Made by a program: the position numbers and the translations under genes. A stretch of 64,000 nucleotides of DNA from Streptomyces lydicus (GTDB lineage: Bacteria > Actinomycetota > Actinomycetes > Streptomycetales > Streptomycetaceae): NCBI RefSeq assembly GCF_001729485.1, contig NZ_CP017157.1:4774001-4838000 (forward strand). The letters are read 5' to 3'. Below, one piece after another: positions 8,525 to 16,415 of this stretch. Every line of letters begins with the position of its first letter. The stretch's first letter is position 1. The notes under the pieces were generated by a model that saw only the letters and a list, made by a program, of their open reading frames with translations, was not told where the DNA came from and did no database searches.

Positions 8525-10168
8525 TCAGCGGCTCAGGCGTGCGGTGCGCCCCGTCTCCGTCAGTTCGCCGTCGGCGACCCGCAGCCACCGGTCGACGCCG
8601 ATCCGTTCGAGGAAGCGCTGGTCGTGGCTGACCACCACGAACGCGCCGCGGTAGCACTGCAGGGCGCTCTCCAGCTGGCCCGCGCTGACGAGGTCGAGGT
8701 TGTTCGTCGGCTCGTCCAACAGCAGGAGCTGCGGGGCCGGTTCGGCACACAGGACGCAGGCGAGCGTGGCGCGTAGGCGTTCGCCGCCGGAGAGTACGCG
8801 CACGGGCAGGTGTGCCCGGGGGCCGCGGAAGAGGAAGCGCGCGAGCAGGTTCATCCGCTCCGCCTCCGGCCGGTGCGGGGCGAACACCGCGAAGTTCTCG
8901 GCCACGGTGCGGCCGGGGTCGAGCAGGTCCAGGCGCTGCGACAGGGAGGCGATCCGCCCCTCGGCACGCTTGATGTTCCCGCTTTCCAGGGCGAGGTCAC
9001 CGGCGACCAGCCGCAGCAGCGTGGTCTTGCCCGCGCCGTTGGGGCCGGTGAGCGCGATGCGTTCGGGGCCGCGGATCGTCAGGTGGGCGCCGTCCCCCGC
9101 GAACAGGTTCCGCTCGCCGCGGCGGATCTGCATCCGCTCGCCCAGGATGACCGTGCGTCCGGCGGGGACGTCGGTGTCGGGCAGTTCCAGTACGAGCCGC
9201 TGCTCGTCCCGCAGAGCGCGTCCCGCGTCGTCGAGCCGGGCCTGTGCCTCGTGCAGGCGGGTGGCGTGCATCTGGCCCGCCCGGCCGGCGGATTCCTGGG
9301 CGCCGCGCTTCATGTTCCCGGCGAAGATGCGCGGTAGGCCGGCATTCTTGAGGTTGCGGGCGGCGTTGCTCGCGCGGCGCTCGGCGCGTTCCCGGGCCTG
9401 CTGCATCTCGCGCTTCTCCCGCTTCAGCTCCTGTTCGGCGTTGCGTACGTTCTTCTCCGCGACGTCCTGCTCGGCCCGTACGGCCTGCTCGTATTGGGTG
9501 AAGTTTCCTCCGTACAGCCGGAGTTCACCGTGGTCGAGTTCGGCGATGCGCTCCATGCGGTCCAGCAGGGCCCGGTCGTGGCTCACGACCAGCAGACTGC
9601 CGTTCCAGTCCGAGAGCACGTCGTAGAGCTTGTGGCGGGCTTCAAGGTCGAGATTGTTGGTCGGTTCGTCCAGCAGCAGTACGTCGGGACGCTTGAGCAG
9701 CTGCGCCGCCAGCCCGAGGCTGACGATCTGGCCGCCGCTGAGCGTGCCCAGGGTCCGGTCGAGGGCGAGGTGGGCGAGGCCGACCCGGTCGAGCTGGGCT
9801 CGGGTGCGCTCCTCGATGTCCCAGTCGTCGCCGATGGCCGTGAAGTGCTCCTCACTCACATCGCCGGACTCGACGGCGTCGATGGCGCGGATCACCGCGT
9901 CGACACCCAGAACCTCGGCCACCATCGGCTCACCGGTCAAGGGGAGGTTCTGCGGGAGGTAGCCGATCGTGCCGTTCACGGTCAACGACCCTGTCGCGGG
10001 GCGCAGTTCACCGGCGATGAGCTTCAGCAGGGTGCTCTTGCCGGAGCCGTTGGGTGCCACGAGACCCGTACGGCCGGCGCCGACGGTGAAGGACAGGCCC
10101 TCGAAGACCGGGGTGTCGTCGGGCCAGGAGAAGGACAGCTGGGAGCAGATGACGGAAGCGTAGGACAT
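8525..10168 (-). CDS. ABC-F family ATPase, putative ribosome protection factor
   Basis: 547 aa, two complete ATP-binding domains and no membrane segments. Domain 1: APNGSGKSTLLKLIAG, LSGGQ, LLLDEPTNNLDL. The charged helical linker typical of ABC-F lies at about 225-300 (KREKREMQQARERAERR). Domain 2: GPNGAGKTTLLRLVAG, LSGGE, LLLDEPTNNLDL. ABC-F proteins bind the ribosomal E site; many actinobacterial members confer resistance to macrolides, lincosamides or pleuromutilins. Start ATG 10168 has AAGAGG upstream. The 5' region carries a 9-codon leader with a hairpin (10333-10369), which suggests induction by stalled ribosomes. A second, broken ABC-F gene follows in the same direction. Confidence 0.9.
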   Translation of the reverse strand: MSYASVICSQLSFSWPDDTPVFEGLSFTVGAGRTGLVAPNGSGKSTLLKLIAGELRPATGSLTVNGTIGYLPQNLPLTGEPMVAEVLGVDAVIRAIDAVESGDVSEEHFTAIGDDWDIEERTRAQLDRVGLAHLALDRTLGTLSGGQIVSLGLAAQLLKRPDVLLLDEPTNNLDLEARHKLYDVLSDWNGSLLVVSHDRALLDRMERIAELDHGELRLYGGNFTQYEQAVRAEQDVAEKNVRNAEQELKREKREMQQARERAERRASNAARNLKNAGLPRIFAGNMKRGAQESAGRAGQMHATRLHEAQARLDDAGRALRDEQRLVLELPDTDVPAGRTVILGERMQIRRGERNLFAGDGAHLTIRGPERIALTGPNGAGKTTLLRLVAGDLALESGNIKRAEGRIASLSQRLDLLDPGRTVAENFAVFAPHRPEAERMNLLARFLFRGPRAHLPVRVLSGGERLRATLACVLCAEPAPQLLLLDEPTNNLDLVSAGQLESALQCYRGAFVVVSHDQRFLERIGVDRWLRVADGELTETGRTARLSR

Positions 10169-10332
10169 GGGGATGACCTCTTGAGGGATTGCGGGCAGGT
10201 CCGCTCCATGAAGAAGCCGCTGTGCGGGAATCATCATGCGGAGGCGCTGCCCCTGAGACAGGGAGAAGGGGACGACGAAAGGACCACAACGGCGGCACTG
10301 CCAAGGGTGTGCCTGCCGGTGGTCGATCAGAT

Positions 10333-10347
10333 CCGGGTATCACCCGG
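10333..10347 (-). promoter_or_regulatory. Hairpin overlapping the ABC-F leader peptide stop, candidate attenuator
   Basis: CCGGGT at 10333-10338 and ACCCGG at 10342-10347 form a 6-bp stem whose loop includes the leader stop codon. A ribosome paused on the leader would melt this stem, the standard geometry for attenuation of antibiotic-inducible genes. Alternative pairings downstream were not modelled. Confidence 0.45.
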
Positions 10348-10369
10348 AGATGTCGTCGTCACCCGCCAT
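10340..10369 (-). CDS. Nine-residue leader peptide upstream of the ABC-F gene
   Basis: ATG 10369 is preceded by an excellent ribosome binding site (AGAGGAGTACAGAC). It encodes MAGDDDISG and a stop at 10340-10342. It lies 171 bp ahead of the ABC-F start, with a hairpin built over its end. Short translated leaders are a recurring feature of ABC-F and erm genes in actinobacteria, where drug-stalled ribosomes relieve attenuation. The strong binding site on so short a frame, in the right place, makes it credible; the peptide contains no recognised stalling motif that I can name. Confidence 0.5.
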   Translation of the reverse strand: MAGDDDISG

Positions 10370-10495
10370 GTCTGTACTCCTCTACGAAGGATCACTGCCG
10401 ATGAACCGTATCAGGCTCCGCGCGGTCGCCCGCAAGCCACTTCTCCGCGGTCGCCGATTCGAAGGCCCGTGGCTTGCCGGTGGGTTGGGCGCACT

Positions 10496-10690
10496 TCAGA
10501 GCGCCAGGTCCCACGCCAGGCAGGAGAGGAGTTCCCTCGTTCCTTCGGGGTTACTGGTGCCCCCTGCGGGGCCCCTCGGTGAAGCCTCCTTCATCTCGAC
10601 CATGTCCTCGTAGGCGATCCGCTCGGGCAGCGCACCGAACCGCGCGTGGCGCGTGGACGAGCCGCTGTCCTGCGTGTTGTGGTCTTCCAT
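10496..10690 (-). CDS. Small conserved-looking hypothetical protein
   Basis: 64 aa. CAGGAG sits eight bases before ATG 10690, an ideal ribosome binding site. The sequence includes ARFGALPERIAYEDMVEMKE and ends LLSCLAWDLAL. The FGxLPxRI...E pattern and the aromatic/hydrophobic end recall short uncharacterised Streptomyces proteins, but I cannot name the family. It begins 30 bp after the hydrolase gene stop on the same strand and may be co-transcribed with it. Confidence 0.6.
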   Translation of the reverse strand: MEDHNTQDSGSSTRHARFGALPERIAYEDMVEMKEASPRGPAGGTSNPEGTRELLSCLAWDLAL

Positions 10691-10720
10691 CCGTCAGTCT
10701 CCTGTTCCCTTGATGGCCGA

Positions 10721-11662
10721 TCAGAGACGATCGGCGTCGGCGACGGCCCGAGCGAACGCCCCCGGTGCCTCCTGCGGCACGTTGTGGCCGATTCCCTTGA
10801 AGGTGCGATGGTCGTACGGGCCTGTGAATCTGTCCCGGTACGCGTCCCCGTTGCCCGGGATCGTGAACGGGTCGCGCTCGGCGTCGAGCGTCAGCGTCGG
10901 CACGGCGATGACCGGCCGGGCGGCGAGCCGCTTCTCGTATGGCTCGTAACGCCGTTCACCCTCGGCGAGACTCAGCCGCCAGCGATAGTTGTGGATCACG
11001 ATGGCGGCGTAGTCCGGGTTCTCGAAGGCGGCGGCCGTGCGCTCGAAGGTGGCGTCGTCGAAGTCCCATGTCGGGGACACCGTGTTCCAGACCAACCGTG
11101 TCAGGTCGTGCCGCTTGCCCTTGTCCTCCATGGCGATCCGGCCCCGCTCCGTGGCGAAGTAGTACTGGTACCACCAGGCATGCTCGGCCACCGGCGCCAG
11201 CGGCTGGAGATTCGCCTCACGGTCGGTGATGACGTAACCGCCCACCGACACGAGGGCCTTGCAGCGATCGGGCCACAGCGCTGCGATGATGTCGGCGGTC
11301 CGCGCTCCCCAGTCGAATCCGGCGAGCACCGCCTTCTCCAGCCCCAGCGCGTCCATCAGGGCGATGATGTCGAGGGCGATGGCCGACTGCTGCGCGTTTC
11401 TGAACGTCCGGGGAGCGACGAAGCGTGTCGTGCCGTGGCCGCGCAGGTAGGGAACGATCACTCGGTAGCCCTCCGCCGCCAGCAGGGGCGCGACATCGAC
11501 AAAGCTGTGGATGTCGTACGGCCAGCCGTGCAGGCAAATGACCGGCGCCCCATGAGCCGGCCCCACTTCGGCGTAGCCGATCTCCAGCAGACCCGCCCTG
11601 ATCTGCTTGAGCGGAGGGAACGCGGAGTCACCCGGACCGTGCTCCAGCGCCCCCGCCAAGGG
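10721..11662 (-). CDS. Alpha/beta-hydrolase (epoxide-hydrolase-like) with lost native start
   Basis: About 300 aa of clear alpha/beta-hydrolase: HGWPYD oxyanion region, nucleophile elbow GFDWGARTADI (Asp nucleophile as in epoxide hydrolases and dehalogenases), a WWYQYYFATERGR cap segment, and C-terminal GIGHNVPQEAP supplying the catalytic His. Homology begins at about KQIRAGLLEIGYAEVG (near 11614). Upstream of that the open frame continues as the antisense of a cupin fragment and has no ATG/GTG with a ribosome binding site. The start given (TTG 11662) is only a guess. A deletion that removed its 5' end together with the 5' end of the divergent cupin gene explains this. Confidence 0.7.
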   Translation of the reverse strand, partial: PLAGALEHGPGDSAFPPLKQIRAGLLEIGYAEVGPAHGAPVICLHGWPYDIHSFVDVAPLLAAEGYRVIVPYLRGHGTTRFVAPRTFRNAQQSAIALDIIALMDALGLEKAVLAGFDWGARTADIIAALWPDRCKALVSVGGYVITDREANLQPLAPVAEHAWWYQYYFATERGRIAMEDKGKRHDLTRLVWNTVSPTWDFDDATFERTAAAFENPDYAAIVIHNYRWRLSLAEGERRYEPYEKRLAARPVIAVPTLTLDAERDPFTIPGNGDAYRDRFTGPYDHRTFKGIGHNVPQEAPGAFARAVADADRL

Positions 11663-11895
11663 GTGGGAAACCGTACAGACCCTGGTGGAAATCCCCAGCG
11701 GCAAGGAGTCCGGCCGGCACAGCCACCCCGGAGTGACGGTCGGATACATCGCCCGAGGCGACGTACTGATGGAGTTCGACGACGGCCATGCCCTGCGACT
11801 GCGTACCGGCGATCCCTTCTTCATCCCTTCCGGCACCATCCACAACGCCCGCAACGTCGGCAGGGTGACCACGATGATGCTGTCCACCTACGCAT
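11660..11895 (+). pseudogene. Cupin-domain protein fragment
   Basis: The plus strand encodes VQTLVEIPSGKESGRHSHPG, then VGYIARGDVLMEF, LRTGDPFFIPSGTIHNARN and a few closing residues. This is a single cupin barrel with the metal ligands of motif 1 (HSHPG) and the motif 2 His (TIHNARN). The beginning is missing at the junction with the divergent hydrolase and the frame breaks near 11895, before a natural stop. Not expected to be functional. Confidence 0.6.
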
Positions 11896-12087
11896 GTACC
11901 GGACCTGGCCGAGTGTGTGGCCAAGGAGTTCGCGCACGTCCTGGGCACCCCCGCGGGGTTGGTCGGCGAACTGACCGCCTGCACCGAGATCCTCCAGGCA
12001 GCGTCTCGTGTGCCGTTCTACGCCGATCTCGCCGACCTGGTGCGGTGGCATGTCGATCAACTCTCAGCGTCGTTGAGCAACCGGTAG
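11896..12087 (+). pseudogene. Unassigned C-terminal protein fragment
   Basis: In a frame shifted relative to the cupin fragment, about 63 codons look coding: LAECVAKEFAHVLGTPAGLV, ELTACTEILQAASRVPFYAD, LVRWHVDQLSASLSNR and TAG at 12085-12087. There is no start codon of its own. It could be the end of a second gene joined to the cupin fragment by a deletion. I do not recognise the family. Confidence 0.35.
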
Positions 12088-12113
12088 AACTCAACTCCCC
12101 AAGCCTGTGGCCC

Positions 12114-12293
12114 TCATAGAGGCCCGGGGCTTCGCAATGCCGCCTTGTCGGGCGAGATCCGCTGCGCGGCGGCCAGCACCTCGGTGCCGGTGCCGATTTC
12201 GGCGGCGACGTCGATGTCGGGTTCGAGTCGGAGCACGGCTGCGAGGACGCCGCGTACGAGTGCTTGGTCGTCGGCCAGCAGGAAGCGGATCAT
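12114..12293 (-). pseudogene. Truncated NarL/LuxR-type response regulator (receiver N-terminus only)
   Basis: ATG 12293 opens a standard receiver domain: IRFLLADDQALVRGVLAAVL with the acidic pair, then EPDIDVAAEIGTGTEVLAAA. The frame runs out after RISPD, right before the phosphoacceptor Asp strand, into unrelated codons and a stop. The DNA-binding domain is absent. It follows the histidine kinase remnant as in a DesK/DesR-type operon. Confidence 0.75.
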
Positions 12294-12775
12294 GTCGGTT
12301 CGGCCTCCTTCGACGGGGCGCGGTGGATCGCCGGGCCAGCCCGCGGGCGATGCCCCGGAAACCGCCGCCGGGGGCAGGTCCGTGAACTCCTCGCGCAGCT
12401 CGGCGCGCACGGTGTTGGTCGCGGCGGGCGGTTCGGCCCGCATGCCGGCGGCACGCAGCGCCATGCGGACGCCGGCGAGCTCGCTGTCCAGCGACAGGGT
12501 GCGGTAGTCCGAGAGGGTGGCCCGCACGTCGGACAGCGCCGTACGCGCCATGTTCTCCAGCTCGGTGACCTGGCCGACGGCGAAGCCTACGTCTCCGGAG
12601 GACTCCAGGATGCGCGGGGTCAGCCCCCAGTTTGACGATCATCGTGGAGAGGGAGCGGCCAAGGATGTCGCACATGTCCCAAGTGGCCCGTTCCCGTTCC
12701 TGCTTCACGGCCAGCCACTTGACCTGCTCGCGCGCGGCCCGCAAGTGACCGATCGTGAAGTTGAGCCGTGACAAG
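12290..12775 (-). pseudogene. Broken histidine kinase (HisKA_3 type)
   Basis: Recognisable pieces in order: a dimerisation region reading ATWDMCDILGRSLSTMIVKL, where a His-containing motif such as ARDMHDILGRSL would be expected but Cys appears at the His position; a frameshift near 12625; then ARTALSDVRATLSDYRTLSL and LAGVRMALRAAGMRAE. The sequence then jumps to AAVSGASPAGWP, so the whole ATP-binding domain is deleted. Loss of the phosphoacceptor His, a frameshift and loss of the catalytic domain make three independent lesions. Confidence 0.7.
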
Positions 12776-13016
12776 GCCGAGCATCAGCGCATGTCATCTA
12801 TGTCCTGAGGCCACACACGACACCGCCCATGGCCACGAGCGAATGAGTGTCCGACTCGGTCATGCAGACCCTCGTGGACGCGGTCATCGACCGGTCTTCC
12901 CCTGGTCCGCCCGGCGATCCGAACGAAAGTTCGTAGAGAAATTGTGAGACGTGCGACCTCGATGAACAAACGGCCTCTGACCTGGGCATTTGGCTTGATC
13001 ACTAGAATTCGGCCCC

Positions 13017-13029
13017 GTACATCCTGTAC
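13017..13029. promoter_or_regulatory. Palindrome GTACA-TCC-TGTAC upstream of clpP
   Basis: A perfect 5+5 inverted repeat lies 29 bp before the ClpP start, followed by an AT-rich TTTTTTACA stretch. Its position suits an operator or the core of a promoter-regulator site. It does not match the ClgR or PopR motifs I know from other Streptomyces clp genes. Confidence 0.4.
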
Positions 13030-13057
13030 ATTTTTTACAGAAGAGAGAGGAGCGGTC

Positions 13058-13693
13058 ATGCTGCGACCGACGGCCCGCTATGTCCTTCCGGAATTCACCG
13101 AGCGCACCTCGCAGGGGACGCGCACGATGGACCCCTACTCCAAGCTGCTCAGCGAGCGCATCGTCTTCCTGGGCACCCCGATCGACGACGCCGCCGCCAA
13201 CGACGTGATGGCGCAGCTGATCCACCTGGAACACGCCGCGCCCGAGCGGGACATCTCGCTCTACATCAACTCCCCCGGCGGCTCGCTCACCGCGATGACC
13301 GCGGTCTACGACACGATGCGCTACGTGTCGTGCGACGTGGAGACCGTCTGCCTCGGGCAGGCCGCGTCCGCCGCCGCGGTACTGCTGGCCGCCGGCACCC
13401 CCGGCAAGCGACTGGCGCTGCCCGGCGCCCGGGTGCTGATCCACCAGCCGTCGATCAGCGAACCCATCGAGGGCCAGGCGACCGACCTCCAGATCCAGGC
13501 GGAGGAGCTGCTGCGCAGCCGCGACATGCTGGAGGAGATGCTGGCGCGGCACACCGGGCAGCCGCGGGAGCGGATCGCGGCGGACATCGAGCGGGACAAG
13601 ATCTTCGACGCCCCCGCCGCCCAGGAGTACGGCCTGATCGACGGGCTGACCCGCAACCGCAAGGGCTCGCCCCTCCAGCCCCTCGCGCGGTGA
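13058..13693 (+). CDS. clpP: ClpP-family ATP-dependent protease proteolytic subunit
   Basis: 211 aa. The serine-protease triad is present: Ser in [14 protein letters not shown], His in [11 protein letters not shown], Asp in [19 protein letters not shown]. ClpP forms tetradecameric chambers in the cytoplasm and degrades proteins delivered by ClpX/ClpC ATPases. Start ATG 13058 follows GAGAGGAG. Streptomyces have several clpP genes, usually as pairs; this one is solitary and its mate is not another ClpP but the small gene at 13690. GQAAS replaces the more usual GMAAS, and Ala replaces the Met after it, as in some non-canonical paralogues. Which paralogue number it is cannot be told from here. 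Confidence 0.93.
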   Translation: MLRPTARYVLPEFTERTSQGTRTMDPYSKLLSERIVFLGTPIDDAAANDVMAQLIHLEHAAPERDISLYINSPGGSLTAMTAVYDTMRYVSCDVETVCLGQAASAAAVLLAAGTPGKRLALPGARVLIHQPSISEPIEGQATDLQIQAEELLRSRDMLEEMLARHTGQPRERIAADIERDKIFDAPAAQEYGLIDGLTRNRKGSPLQPLAR

Positions 13694-14007
13694 GCTGGAT
13701 GCTGCCGCCCGAACCCCCGCCGCTGCCGGCGCTGACCCGCGCCGAGGGGCAACTGATCGACTGCTACCTGGAGGTGCTGGACCTGCTGGGCCGGATCAAT
13801 CCGGCCCGGGCCGGCCACACCTACAGCGGCCTGCGTGCCGCCCAGGCCCTGGTCGGCAAGGTCACCGCGCTGCGCGACGCGCTGACGCTGATGCACAACC
13901 GGGGCGAGAGCGAGTTCCACCGCGCGACGCTGGCGGAGGCGATGCGGGTGCTGGACGGCGAGCGGCGGGCCGGCCTGGTGACCGTACCGCCGCCCGAGGA
14001 GCCCTGA
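13690..14007 (+). CDS. Small helical protein coupled to clpP
   Basis: 105 aa from a GTG that overlaps the clpP stop (GTGA); an ATG nine bases later is the alternative start. The protein is mostly helical: [46 protein letters not shown]-like loop and [18 protein letters not shown], with a Pro-rich start and end. No known domain is recognised. Translational coupling to a solitary ClpP suggests an adaptor, regulator or assembly partner of that protease, which is inference only. Confidence 0.7.
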   Translation: MSWMLPPEPPPLPALTRAEGQLIDCYLEVLDLLGRINPARAGHTYSGLRAAQALVGKVTALRDALTLMHNRGESEFHRATLAEAMRVLDGERRAGLVTVPPPEEP

Positions 14008-14189
14008 GGCGCGACACGGACGACGAACGGCTGCCCGGACGGCGTAGCGTCCGCGCCCGCTCGGGGGAGGCGGCGAATTGCGGGGACGGACGAAATTCCT
14101 GCGGTCCTCGATGTTTCGCCCCAGGTCCCGGAGGTGCGACACCCTCCCTCCCGCCACCTGAAGGAACAAATCTAACCAAACAGCCCAAA

Positions 14190-14205
14190 TGTGACGCATG
14201 TCACA
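14190..14205. promoter_or_regulatory. Perfect Crp-type site TGTGA-N6-TCACA
   Basis: TGTGACGCATGTCACA matches the cAMP-receptor-protein consensus exactly, and also fits the looser GTG-N6-GNCAC motif of Streptomyces Crp. It lies about 300 bp upstream of the NlpC/P60 start and about 105 bp ahead of the riboswitch, so it is plausibly at or near the promoter of that transcript. Confidence 0.6.
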
Positions 14206-14309
14206 TGCGGCACTTTCAACTCGGAATTTCGGCCGTGAGTGCGTGACGATCCCTTCGACGACAAGACCCCGCCACAGCGGCGGGGCGGTCCGGACGGGCG
14301 CCCAATCCC

Positions 14310-14474
14310 GCCGCCGTGCCGGATGACCGGTCGACGAGGTGGATCGGCGGGAGCGGAGGACCCGAGCAGGACGGGGTCCGGGCCTCATGGCCACGGACTC
14401 CTTGGGGTGAAGCCGTGCAGACGGCCGGGCATCTTCGCCTGTCCGAACCCGACAGGTCTCCCTTCGCAGGCGGC
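14310..14474 (+). ncRNA. c-di-AMP (ydaO/yuaA) riboswitch
   Basis: The leader contains the hallmark blocks of the ydaO class in order: a purine-rich GGGAGCGGAGGAC, TTGGGGTGAAGCCG, and CGAACCCGACAGGTCTCC leading into CTTCGCAGGCGG, which can close the outer helix with GCCGCCG near 14310. It ends about 18 bp before the NlpC/P60 ATG, close enough to occlude the ribosome binding site or drive termination. In Streptomyces this riboswitch class precedes cell-wall hydrolase and resuscitation-promoting genes; c-di-AMP usually turns them off. Boundaries are approximate. Confidence 0.82.
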
Positions 14475-14491
14475 TGACGAAGGGTTTGCGC

Positions 14492-14965
14492 ATGACCGTG
14501 CGCACGCATACGCCGAACCTGCTGGCGCGGGCCGGCACCGTTTCCGCCCTGACGCTGGCCACGCTCGGGGCGGCCACCCTCACGCCGGGGGCGACCCCGG
14601 GCGCCGAGGCCGCGACCGTCGCCGCCCACGCGCTGTGGGTCGCGGCCTCCAAGCGTGGCTCGCCCTACCAGTACGGCGCCCAAGGTCCGTTCCGCTTCGA
14701 CTGCTCGGGCCTGACGCTGTACTCGTTCAAACGCGCCGGCCGGGCCCTGCCCCGTAGCGCGGCCGCCCAGTACGCCCACACCAGGCACATCTCCGTCGCC
14801 GCCCGCAAGCGCGGCGACCTGGTCTTCTTCCACTCCAGCCGCGGCATCTACCACGTCGGCATCTACGCGGGCCACGGCCGGATCTGGCACGCGCCCAAGA
14901 CGGGCGCGGTGGTCCGGCTGGAGAAGATCTGGAGCCGCGCGGTCTGGTACGGGCGGGTCCGCTGA
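14492..14965 (+). CDS. Secreted NlpC/P60 cell-wall endopeptidase
   Basis: 157 aa. A signal peptide occupies about residues 1-42 (LARAGTVSALTLATLGAATL, Ala-rich cleavage region). The remaining about 115 residues are one NlpC/P60 domain: catalytic Cys71 in RFDCSGLTLYSF, His121 in YHVGIYAG and His133 in IWHAPKTG. It should cut gamma-D-Glu-diamino acid bonds in peptidoglycan stem peptides outside the membrane. No SH3 or LysM wall-binding domain is attached. ATG 14492 is preferred over an upstream TTG. Expression is probably under both a c-di-AMP riboswitch and Crp. Confidence 0.92.
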   Translation: MTVRTHTPNLLARAGTVSALTLATLGAATLTPGATPGAEAATVAAHALWVAASKRGSPYQYGAQGPFRFDCSGLTLYSFKRAGRALPRSAAAQYAHTRHISVAARKRGDLVFFHSSRGIYHVGIYAGHGRIWHAPKTGAVVRLEKIWSRAVWYGRVR

Positions 14966-15055
14966 GCCGCGGACGGGGCCGGCCCGCCGCCGGTGCCACG
15001 GGCCGGGCTCCGCCGTGCCCGGTCCGTTGTCAGTGGCCCACGCTAGTTTGACGGC

Positions 15056-15703
15056 GTGAACTCACCACTGGGCAAGGTGCTGGCTGCCGCGGCACGGGGA
15101 AGCTTCCCGCCACCGGACGGATCGGTGACGGTGCTCCCCCAGCCGTCCGCGCGGGACGTCGGAGTGCTGGCCTTCACCTGCCACGCCGTGGTGTTCGCCG
15201 ACGTGGAGCCGTCGTGGGTGCGGGAGCGGATACCCCCCGGAGACCTTGCGGGGCCGCTCGCCCCGCCGTTCCTCACCGCGCTGGGCGCGCTGACGGGCCG
15301 CGAGGCGAACAACGTCGACATGGTCACGGTCGCCGAATCGCTGCCCGGCCCGCCGCCGCTGCAGCTGGTGGAGACGGTGGACCGCGGTCACCCCCGCGTC
15401 GTCCGGGCGCTGCGGCACCGCGACGAAGTGCGGGCCTGGACGACCCCTGACGGTGGGACGCTGGTCATCGGCCGCGGGGTGGCCGGCCGCTGGGAGATGT
15501 CCTTCGAGGTGCCGGACAGCGGCCAGGGGCGGGGGCTGGGACGTGGCCTGGCGCGGGCCGCCCGGCATCTCATACCGGCGGACGAGGTGCTGTGGGCGCA
15601 GGTCGCCCCCGGCAACGCCCGCAGCGTCCGGGCCGTCCTGGCCGCCGGATTCCTGCCGGTGGGCGCCGAAGTGCTGATGGTCCCGCACGGGGGCCGCGGC
15701 TGA
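15056..15703 (+). CDS. GNAT-family N-acetyltransferase
   Basis: 215 aa from GTG 15056. The C-terminal half is the GNAT core: a beta strand WEMSFEVPD, the acetyl-CoA pyrophosphate loop GQGRGLGRGLARAARHL (Q/RxxGxG/A form) and a final APGNARSVRAVLAAGFLPVG segment typical of the family. The N-terminal about 100 residues are less conserved. No substrate can be assigned. A TAGTTT hexamer ends seven bases before the GTG, which suggests a leaderless transcript. Confidence 0.75.
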   Translation: MNSPLGKVLAAAARGSFPPPDGSVTVLPQPSARDVGVLAFTCHAVVFADVEPSWVRERIPPGDLAGPLAPPFLTALGALTGREANNVDMVTVAESLPGPPPLQLVETVDRGHPRVVRALRHRDEVRAWTTPDGGTLVIGRGVAGRWEMSFEVPDSGQGRGLGRGLARAARHLIPADEVLWAQVAPGNARSVRAVLAAGFLPVGAEVLMVPHGGRG

Positions 15704-15746
15704 CTGCGGCGGCAGGCTGTGGGTGAAAGGTTCCTGCAAGCGCGGG

Positions 15747-16175
15747 TCAGGGAACGGCGACCTTCCACGGCACCCTGATCCAGACGGTCTTGCCGCCGGC
15801 CGCGGTGGGCACGACCGAGAGCCGGCCGCCGGCTTCGGCGGCGAGGAAGCGGACGATGACCATGCCCCGGCCGTTGTCCTGCTGAACCGCGGCGGCCAGC
15901 CGGCGCGGACGGCGCGGGTGACTGTCGGTGACGCCCACCGCCAGCACTTCGTCGCGGTCGAGGCGCAGCTCGACGGTGAAGGTCGGGGACCGGCCGCCGG
16001 TGTGCTGGACGGCGTTGGTGGCGAGCTCGGAGACGATCAGCCGCACGGATTCGGCGATGCCGGACTCCGCGGGCAGCCCCCAGCCGGCGAGCACCTCCAG
16101 GGCGTGTCTGCGGGCGAGGCCGACCGAGGCCGGCGCGCTCGGCAGGGTGAGTGAGGATTCCTGGTGGTCTGCCAT
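15747..16175 (-). CDS. Anti-sigma-factor-like ATP-binding protein (HATPase, SpoIIAB/RsbW type)
   Basis: 142 aa. A single GHKL ATPase fold: N-box SELATNAVQHTG, G1-like VGVTDSHPRRP, G2 QDNGRGMVIVRFLA and a closing GGKTVWIRVPW. No membrane or dimerisation domain. Streptomyces carry dozens of these short kinases, which phosphorylate anti-anti-sigma proteins or sequester sigma factors. No sigma or STAS partner lies next to it. Start is at ATG 16175, with GTG 16178 just upstream as an alternative. Confidence 0.85.
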   Translation of the reverse strand: MADHQESSLTLPSAPASVGLARRHALEVLAGWGLPAESGIAESVRLIVSELATNAVQHTGGRSPTFTVELRLDRDEVLAVGVTDSHPRRPRRLAAAVQQDNGRGMVIVRFLAAEAGGRLSVVPTAAGGKTVWIRVPWKVAVP

Positions 16176-16415
16176 CACGACGCCGTCCCTTTCGCACCGA
16201 GGCCGGCTCCGCTCCGCTGCGCTGGAACCGGGAGCGGTGCCGCTGGGGACACCGGTCCGGCCTCGGACCACTCGCAGAGCGTCAGAGTGCCACTCGGGCC
16301 GCCCGTAGTGGGCGGGATCCACCAACATCTACGGATTTCTGTCGCCCGATGCGGTGAACTCTGCCACGCGAGACCGGATTTGGGCGGTGCGCCGGCCGCC
16401 CGGCGGCGCACCGCT

